In this document: one piece after another, positions 7,670 to 11,743 of the stretch
Numbering within the stretch: the first letter of the stretch is position 1
How the letters are laid out: each line of letters begins with the position of its first letter
Source: Treponema sp. UBA3819
GTDB lineage: Bacteria > Spirochaetota > Spirochaetia > Treponematales > Treponemataceae
DNA length: 11,743 nucleotides
Assembly (NCBI GenBank): GCA_002369025.1
Contig: DFDV01000028.1
Span: forward strand, 1-11,743
Direction: 5' to 3'
The notes under the pieces: generated by a model
Told to the model about the DNA's origin: nothing
The model's database searches: none
The model's input: only the letters and a program-made list of their open reading frames with translations
Program-made: the position numbers and the translations under genes

Positions 7670-7697
7670 ATTATAACAATTTCATTATTTAAGTCAA
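7670..7697 (-). promoter_or_regulatory. ispE promoter (leaderless type)
   Basis: On the minus strand, -35 TTGACT (7697-7692) and -10 TATAAT (7675-7670) are separated by 16 bases, and the -10 has an extended TGT before it. The ispE ATG begins 8 bases past the -10, so the predicted start of transcription (about 7661-7664) falls on or just before the A of the start codon. Confidence 0.8.
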
Positions 7698-7721
7698 TAG
7701 ATTTTTATTTTTATAATGTAA

Positions 7722-8891
7722 TCATTGAAGGGCGGTATGAATGATGCCCCCTCCTATAATCACGTTGTCCATAAACAGTACCGCTGACTGACCGGGTGCA
7801 ACCGCCCTCTGAGCCTGCTCAAAAGTAACTTTAAAGGCCGCCCCAGTATAGAGACTTTCGTCTTCCGGCTGATAAGGCTCAACACGACAGGCTACCGGCC
7901 GGCTTGCCAGACGAATTTTTATGAGGGCATCAAAAGCCTCTGCAGGTGCCTTTCCACCAGGCCATGCACAGTCATCAAAAATCAGGCCGCTGCAAAGCAA
8001 ATCATCATTGTCTGCAAGCACAACAAGATTTTTCTTTGCGTCAATTGAATGCACATAAAGAGGTCTTGTTGAACTGACCCCAAGTCCCCGTCTCTGGCCG
8101 ATAGTATAGTGCTCAATTCCCTTGTGGTGACCAAGCACATGACCGTCCAGATCGATGATATCTCCGGGAATGCCGGGTTTGTCACTAAAAAGATATTCAA
8201 AATACTCGGGCGGAATAAAATCCTGGCTTTCTTCCCTTTCTGCCGCCACAAGCCCCCTTTCCTTTGCCATGGCAAAAACATCTTTTTTGGCCGTTAAGCC
8301 CAGGGGAAAACGGACTTTTTCCAGCGTTTTACTTGGTATTCGGTAGAGAAAATATGCCTGATCTTTTGTATTGTCAGAAGCACAGGCTATCATCACTGGT
8401 TTTTCATCACTACCCCAGAGACCTTCTGACGGGCGGACTGTACGGGCATAATGACCGGTGCAGAAATAGTCATAGGAAATACCCATATTTTCTACACCGC
8501 GAAGAAGGGCCCCGAATTTGATAAAACTGTTGCAGCGGATACAGGGATTTGGAGTTCTTCCGGCACGGTATTCAGCCTTAAAATAATCCAGTACCTGCTT
8601 CTGATATTCATCTTTTACATCGATTACATGATACTCTATGTCATGCTCTGCACAGAATTTACGGCATTCTTCAATATCCTCTACTTCGTCGGGACCATAG
8701 CAGGAACTTTTGAGAATTTTTCCGTCAGGCAGAGGAGGCAAATCACCTTTCCACAGGGACATGGTGACCCCAATAACTTTGCAGCCTCTTTCTTTCAGCA
8801 GCACGGCAGTCAGCGTAGAGTCCACGCCACCACTCATGCCCACAAGGACTGTATCGCCCGCTTTGGGCTGATCAATTTCTGTATACTTCAC
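7722..8891 (-). CDS. mnmA: tRNA-specific 2-thiouridylase MnmA
   Basis: MnmA makes 2-thiouridine at U34 of tRNA-Lys, -Glu and -Gln, using ATP and relayed sulfur. The PP-loop SGGVDS is at residues 20-25, the nucleophile motif PNPCIRCN gives Cys117 and Cys120 (the latter equivalent to E. coli Cys102), KDQAYFL is at 176-182 and IGQRRGLGV at 264-272. The length of 389 is normal. The second catalytic cysteine of the classical enzyme (E. coli Cys199, in the CFI motif) is absent: the aligned stretch is ESQDFIPP at 221-228. The start is GTG at 8891, and the next in-frame candidates fall inside the conserved core. No ribosome site precedes it, and an extended -10 promoter ends 6 bases upstream, so a leaderless mRNA is likely. 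Neighbours are a DnaQ-like exonuclease before it and ispE after it. Confidence 0.94.
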   Translation of the reverse strand: MKYTEIDQPKAGDTVLVGMSGGVDSTLTAVLLKERGCKVIGVTMSLWKGDLPPLPDGKILKSSCYGPDEVEDIEECRKFCAEHDIEYHVIDVKDEYQKQVLDYFKAEYRAGRTPNPCIRCNSFIKFGALLRGVENMGISYDYFCTGHYARTVRPSEGLWGSDEKPVMIACASDNTKDQAYFLYRIPSKTLEKVRFPLGLTAKKDVFAMAKERGLVAAEREESQDFIPPEYFEYLFSDKPGIPGDIIDLDGHVLGHHKGIEHYTIGQRRGLGVSSTRPLYVHSIDAKKNLVVLADNDDLLCSGLIFDDCAWPGGKAPAEAFDALIKIRLASRPVACRVEPYQPEDESLYTGAAFKVTFEQAQRAVAPGQSAVLFMDNVIIGGGIIHTALQ

Positions 8892-8897
8892 GAAAAT

Positions 8898-8926
8898 AGT
8901 ATAGCAAAATGGTAGGATTTCTACAA
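8898..8926 (-). promoter_or_regulatory. mnmA promoter (leaderless type)
   Basis: On the minus strand an extended -10 (TGC then TATACT, 8903-8898) stands 6 bases before the GTG start. A weak -35 (TTGTAG, 8926-8921) is 17 bases further up. The expected transcription start is the G of the GTG at 8891. Confidence 0.6.
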
Positions 8927-8935
8927 CAGGAGGCT

Positions 8936-9541
8936 CTAAAGGAGAGCTTCTTCGGCAAGACTTACCGTTTTCTGTCTGTCCATTGTATCACGGATACAGC
9001 GCAGAAAGACTTCCATGCAGACCCGGGCATCATCGCAGGCACGGTGGGCGGCTTTTACTTCAATCTTAAACTGTTCCGCCAGATACTGCAGTTTCCAGTG
9101 ACCATTTGCAGGATATGCCCAGCGGCTCAGATTGAGTGTGTCGATTGCCTGATGCTTAAGGGGCAGGAGACCAGACCGCTTCAGTTCTTCATCGGTAAAC
9201 CTGATGTCAAAAAGAGCATTGTGAGCTAGCAGAATGCAGCCTTCAGAAAAACGGAGAAAGTCTGGAAGCACTGAAGCAATTTTTGGCGCAGCAGAAACCA
9301 TTTCATCAGTAATATGGGAAATCTGCCGGCATACAGTTGGAAGAGGAATTTCAGGATTAACCAGCGTGTTGAATGTATCCAGAACGCCAGTCTTATCAAA
9401 TTTGACTGCCCCAAGCTCGATGATTCTATCCTGCTTGGGGAAGAGTCCTGTAGTTTCTGTGTCGAATGCACAAAAGACCGCACCGCTTTGCAGGAGCCGG
9501 TTCAGTCTTTTGTAATCCGTTAAAAGTTTTGTTCCGGGCAT
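8936..9541 (-). CDS. DnaQ-like DEDDh 3'-5' exonuclease (PolIII epsilon family)
   Basis: A 201-residue stand-alone exonuclease domain. Exo I is FDTETTG with Asp27 and Glu29, Exo II is AHNALFD with Asp112, and Exo III is HRACDDA with His166 and Asp171, giving a complete DEDDh set. Members remove 3' nucleotides with two metal ions and serve as the polymerase III proofreading subunit or as independent DNA or RNA trimming enzymes. Which role applies cannot be decided here, because no polymerase gene is adjacent. The ATG at 9541 lies 6 bp after the mutase stop codon with only a weak ribosome site (GAG directly before the ATG), so it is probably co-transcribed and translated by re-initiation. A short GCTCT/AGAGC stem spans its stop codon without a T run. 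Confidence 0.9.
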   Translation of the reverse strand: MPGTKLLTDYKRLNRLLQSGAVFCAFDTETTGLFPKQDRIIELGAVKFDKTGVLDTFNTLVNPEIPLPTVCRQISHITDEMVSAAPKIASVLPDFLRFSEGCILLAHNALFDIRFTDEELKRSGLLPLKHQAIDTLNLSRWAYPANGHWKLQYLAEQFKIEVKAAHRACDDARVCMEVFLRCIRDTMDRQKTVSLAEEALL

Positions 9542-9547
9542 CTCAGC

Positions 9548-11326
9548 TTAAGCTTTTGCAAGCATTGCCTTGATGTCAGCCGTAATTGCATCGCAAACCT
9601 TGCCGCTTTCTGCCTTTGCCGCATCAAGTCCCTTTGCAGCATCGGTGCGGGCATTGATGTAGAACTTAATCTTAGGCTCTGTTCCAGAAGGACGGGCAGA
9701 CACAATGGTTCCGCCTTCAAGCACAAACTGAAGTACATTTGACTTGGGCAGTGCAATTGGGGTTTTGTCAGCAGGCTTTGCCGGGTCGTAAGCAACACTG
9801 TTTCCAATGTCCTTAATGCAGATGACTTTCTTTCCGCCCAGAGTCTTAAGACCTTCGGTACGGAGTTTTGTCATGATGGCAGCCATAGTTTCTTTTCCTG
9901 CAGAACCAGGGAAGTTCTGGCTGATAGAGCGGTCTTCAAAGAATCCGTATTCCCTGTACATGTCATCCAGGTGCTCAAGGATTGACTTTCCTTTTGAAGC
10001 CCAGTAGAGGGTCATTTCAGCACACATTGCGGCGGCTGAAACACCGTCTTTGTCCATAACTTCTTTTTCAACCTTGTAACCGTAGCTCTCTTCAAGACCG
10101 TAAACATAAGTTTCGCTCTTGTTCTTTTCAAATTCATCTTCTACAGCAGCAATCCACTTAAAGCCTGTAAGACATTCGTGCATCTTCACGCCGTATTTTT
10201 TACAGATGTAATCCGTAAAGGGAGATGTAACGATAGAACGGATTGCCGCAGAATTTGCCGGGAGTTTGCCAAGTTCTTTGCGTGAAAGCAGAACATATTC
10301 ACAGAGCAGTGCGCCCATCTGGTTGCCGGAAACCAGAACAAATTTGCCGTCTTTTCCGGGGAAAGCCGTTCCGAAGCGGTCTGCGTCCGGGTCTGTCGCC
10401 ATGACACAGTCAGCCTTTTCTTTTTCACCAAGGGCAACTGCCAGTTTGAGCGCGGGCGCTTCCTCAGGATTCGGTTTTTCTACCGTGGGGAAGGCTCCGT
10501 CAGGCTCGCGCTGCTCAGGCACGGTGATGACTTTAAGTCCCAAGTCTCCCAGAACTTTTTCAACATGCATTGCGCCTGTTCCGTGGAGAGGTGTATAGAC
10601 GATTTTTACAGAAGAAGCCTTTTCCTTGATGAGTTCAGGGCGGAAAAGCTGAGCCTTGCACATTGCCCAGAATTTTTCGTCAATTTCTTTGTCGATGAGG
10701 ACGAGTTTTCCAGATTTGATTGCCTCTTCTTTTGAGATTGTCTTTACTTCTTTTACGGCGTTCACTTCGTCGATGATGCCCACGTCATGGGGCTCAATAA
10801 CCTGCGCACCGTTATCCCAGTATGCCTTGTAACCGTTGTACTGGGGCGGGTTATGACTTGCCGTAACAACAACGCCAGTCTGAGCCTTAAGTTCACGGAT
10901 TGCATAGGAAAGTTCCGGTGTGGGGCGAAGTCCGGTAAAGAGATATGCCTTGATGCCATTTGCGGCAAGAATAAGAGCTGTAGCCTCTGCAAATACGTCA
11001 GAATTTTTACGGCTGTCATAGGCAACAACTGCGCTCAGAGTGCCGTTCTTTGCCTTCTGAGGGAAAGCCTTGAGGACATAATTTGCAAGTCCCTGTGTCG
11101 CAAGGTTGATTTCAAGGGTGTTCATGCGGTTAGTTCCGCCGCCCATTACGCCGCGCAATCCGCCTGTTCCGAATTCAAGCGTCTGATAGAAGCGGTCCTC
11201 AAGCTCTGCCAAGGCTTCTTTGTCGTCTGCCTTTGCAAGAAGGTCTTCAACTTCCTTTCGGAAGCGTACATCTTTTTCGTCCGCGATATATTTTTTCGCG
11301 CGTTCAAGGATTTCTGATTTTTCCAT
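9548..11326 (-). CDS. Phosphoglucomutase/phosphomannomutase (alpha-D-phosphohexomutase family)
   Basis: The enzyme interconverts hexose 1- and 6-phosphates, linking glycolysis to nucleotide-sugar and polysaccharide synthesis in the cytoplasm. At 592 residues it matches the long PgcA-type bacterial forms. Family motifs occur in order: FGTGGLRGVMG at about 52-62, the phosphoserine loop TASHNP with Ser157, the metal loop TDPDADRFG (Asp312, 314, 316), the sugar loop GLEESYGY (EES at 412-414) and the phosphate-binding RPSGTEPKIK (545-554). All catalytic residues are present. The ATG at 11326 has AGGAG about 10 bases upstream. The leader contains a short inverted repeat and a 9-bp tandem repeat. 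Glucose versus mannose preference cannot be decided from sequence alone. Confidence 0.95.
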   Translation of the reverse strand: MEKSEILERAKKYIADEKDVRFRKEVEDLLAKADDKEALAELEDRFYQTLEFGTGGLRGVMGGGTNRMNTLEINLATQGLANYVLKAFPQKAKNGTLSAVVAYDSRKNSDVFAEATALILAANGIKAYLFTGLRPTPELSYAIRELKAQTGVVVTASHNPPQYNGYKAYWDNGAQVIEPHDVGIIDEVNAVKEVKTISKEEAIKSGKLVLIDKEIDEKFWAMCKAQLFRPELIKEKASSVKIVYTPLHGTGAMHVEKVLGDLGLKVITVPEQREPDGAFPTVEKPNPEEAPALKLAVALGEKEKADCVMATDPDADRFGTAFPGKDGKFVLVSGNQMGALLCEYVLLSRKELGKLPANSAAIRSIVTSPFTDYICKKYGVKMHECLTGFKWIAAVEDEFEKNKSETYVYGLEESYGYKVEKEVMDKDGVSAAAMCAEMTLYWASKGKSILEHLDDMYREYGFFEDRSISQNFPGSAGKETMAAIMTKLRTEGLKTLGGKKVICIKDIGNSVAYDPAKPADKTPIALPKSNVLQFVLEGGTIVSARPSGTEPKIKFYINARTDAAKGLDAAKAESGKVCDAITADIKAMLAKA

Positions 11327-11352
11327 AAAAGTTATGCTCCTTTCAAATCCCT

Positions 11353-11379
11353 CACAGAGCGCACGGAGTACACAGAGTT
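11353..11379. repeat. Three tandem 9-bp CACRGAG units in the mutase leader
   Basis: Plus strand CACAGAGCG, CACGGAGTA and CACAGAGTT lie head to tail without gaps. On the minus strand this is a CTCTGTG-type repeat in the untranslated leader of the mutase gene, ending about 10 bases before its AGGAG. Function unknown. Confidence 0.75.
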
Positions 11380-11380
11380 T

Positions 11381-11404
11381 AAATGCGTATGCCCGTGTGC
11401 ATTT
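11381..11404. repeat. Inverted repeat AAATGC-N12-GCATTT
   Basis: Six-base arms flank a 12-base centre. In plus-strand RNA, extra G-U pairs could extend the stem almost to the middle. In the minus-strand mutase leader only the six outer pairs and scattered inner ones form. It could be a weak leader structure or a binding site. Confidence 0.5.
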
Positions 11405-11435
11405 GAGTATATTTTTTTTTGAAACTGTCCTAAAA

Positions 11436-11465
11436 ATTATAGCACAGATTTGGAATTATTGCGAA
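11436..11465 (-). promoter_or_regulatory. Promoter of the mutase-exonuclease unit
   Basis: Minus strand extended -10 (TGC then TATAAT, 11441-11436) with a moderate -35 TTCGCA (11465-11460) at 18 bases. Transcription would start near 11429, giving a leader of about 100 bases that carries the inverted repeat and the 9-bp tandem units. Confidence 0.65.
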
Positions 11466-11486
11466 TTTTTTTAAAGAAAATCTTCC

Positions 11487-11516
11487 TTGACAGCATTATA
11501 TTTTGTCTGATATAAT
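11487..11516 (+). promoter_or_regulatory. Consensus promoter for the plus-strand gene
   Basis: Perfect -35 TTGACA (11487-11492), an 18-base spacer, and perfect -10 TATAAT (11511-11516) with an extended TGA. The -10 lies inside the first TGTC-N10-GACA dyad, so a protein bound there would block polymerase. Expected start about 11523, giving a leader of about 113 bases that contains the three remaining dyad elements. Confidence 0.8.
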
Positions 11517-11619
11517 CGACATAAAGATTGTTATTTGTCTGATATATCAGACATTATATAAATATTATTGTCGATTATATTCTGCTATAATTACATAAAA
11601 CTGTCTGATATAATCGACA
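11504..11619. repeat. Regular array of four 18-bp TGTC-N10-GACA dyads (predicted operators)
   Basis: Elements at 11504-11521, 11536-11553, 11569-11586 and 11602-11619 are separated by AT-rich spacers of 14, 15 and 15 bases, so they start 32, 33 and 33 bp apart, about three helical turns. The first and last are identical over 19 bases (TGTCTGATATAATCGACAT). The second is a perfect palindrome (TGTCTGATATATCAGACA). The third is inverted and intact only in its first 12 bases (TGTCGATTATAT). The layout looks like a cooperative operator array for the gene starting at 11636. Iterons or a recombination site are other possibilities. Confidence 0.8.
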
Positions 11620-11635
11620 TTGTAAGGGCGCAGCG

Positions 11636-11743
11636 ATGGAGCATGAAAAACTGAAACAAGTGATTTTCGACAACCACAAGACAATCCGCAAATTCAAGAT
11701 TACAAAGCGGGAATCGCGGTTTGACTTGACGGCAAATTATGTT
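11636..11743 (+). CDS. Start of a probable AAA_14/DUF4143-type ATPase, cut by window edge
   Basis: Only the first 36 residues are visible, beginning MEHEKLKQVIFDNHKTI and ending with FDLTANYV. From memory of the family, ATP-binding proteins with an N-terminal AAA_14 and C-terminal DUF4143 domain often begin with such a charged helix and a short strand ending in NYV just before the P-loop (GxRRxGKS). The P-loop itself is beyond the edge, so this is a guess from the lead segment only. AAGGG lies 7 bases before the ATG, which supports the start. It is the only plus-strand gene of the window and stands directly behind the dyad array, whose last element ends 16 bases before the ATG. This suggests tight regulation. 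Such genes are often multicopy in accessory regions. Confidence 0.6.
   Translation, partial: MEHEKLKQVIFDNHKTIRKFKITKRESRFDLTANYV

Noticed and set aside
8451..8915. 154-residue plus-strand open frame
   Set aside because: Antisense to the conserved core of mnmA, including its PP-loop.
10787..11317. 176-residue plus-strand open frame
   Set aside because: Shadow of the mutase gene on the other strand; cysteine-rich and featureless.
11381..11420. Inverted repeat followed by a T run as a plus-strand terminator
   Set aside because: The T run begins about 8 bases after the stem, the stem relies on G-U pairs, and there is no plus-strand gene upstream to terminate.
11504..11619. CRISPR array
   Set aside because: Repeats are 18 bases with 14-15 base spacers, one repeat is inverted and one degenerate; repeat and spacer lengths are far too short, and no cas genes are seen.

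Overview
The window looks like a piece of spirochaete chromosome, most probably a Treponema-type host-associated species. This rests on the combination of genes (ispE, spoVG, a CTC-type rplY and tilS in one run), relaxed spirochaete-style lipobox and envelope proteins, moderate base composition, and protein motifs. No database was consulted, so genus level is an inference. Almost every gene lies on the minus strand. Only one partial gene, at the extreme right edge, is on the plus strand.

Reading in the direction of transcription (right to left), the first unit is a phospho-sugar mutase (pgm/pgcA type) followed 6 bp later by a DnaQ-like DEDDh exonuclease. Then mnmA (tRNA U34 thiolase) and ispE (isoprenoid kinase) each have their own predicted promoter so close to the start codon that their mRNAs would be leaderless or nearly so. 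After ispE come spoVG, a tRNA-Gln(UUG) gene and rplY (bL25/CTC), ending in a strong intrinsic terminator. Immediately behind that terminator starts a second unit: tilS, then a large exported TPR protein with aspartate-rich calcium-type loops, then an HtrA-like lipoprotein protease, then lepA (EF-4), which runs off the left edge. In this unit the genes overlap (tilS/TPR by 4 bp, TPR/protease by 17 bp) or are 21 bp apart, so translational coupling is likely.

The functions form two themes: translation and tRNA maturation (tRNA-Gln, MnmA, TilS, bL25, LepA) and the cell envelope and carbon metabolism (IspE, sugar mutase, exported TPR protein, surface or periplasmic protease).

The most unusual stretch is the divergent intergenic region 11327-11635. 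It holds the pgm promoter and leader (with three tandem 9-bp CACRGAG units) and, on the other side, four 18-bp TGTC-N10-GACA-type elements (one degenerate) spaced 32-33 bp apart. They stand directly in front of a gene whose 36 visible residues resemble the start of an AAA_14/DUF4143-type ATPase. The first element sits on the -10 box of a consensus promoter and the last contains another extended -10. I read it as an operator array for the plus-strand gene. This is the best candidate for something undescribed. The rest of the window is ordinary housekeeping DNA with a few interesting details.
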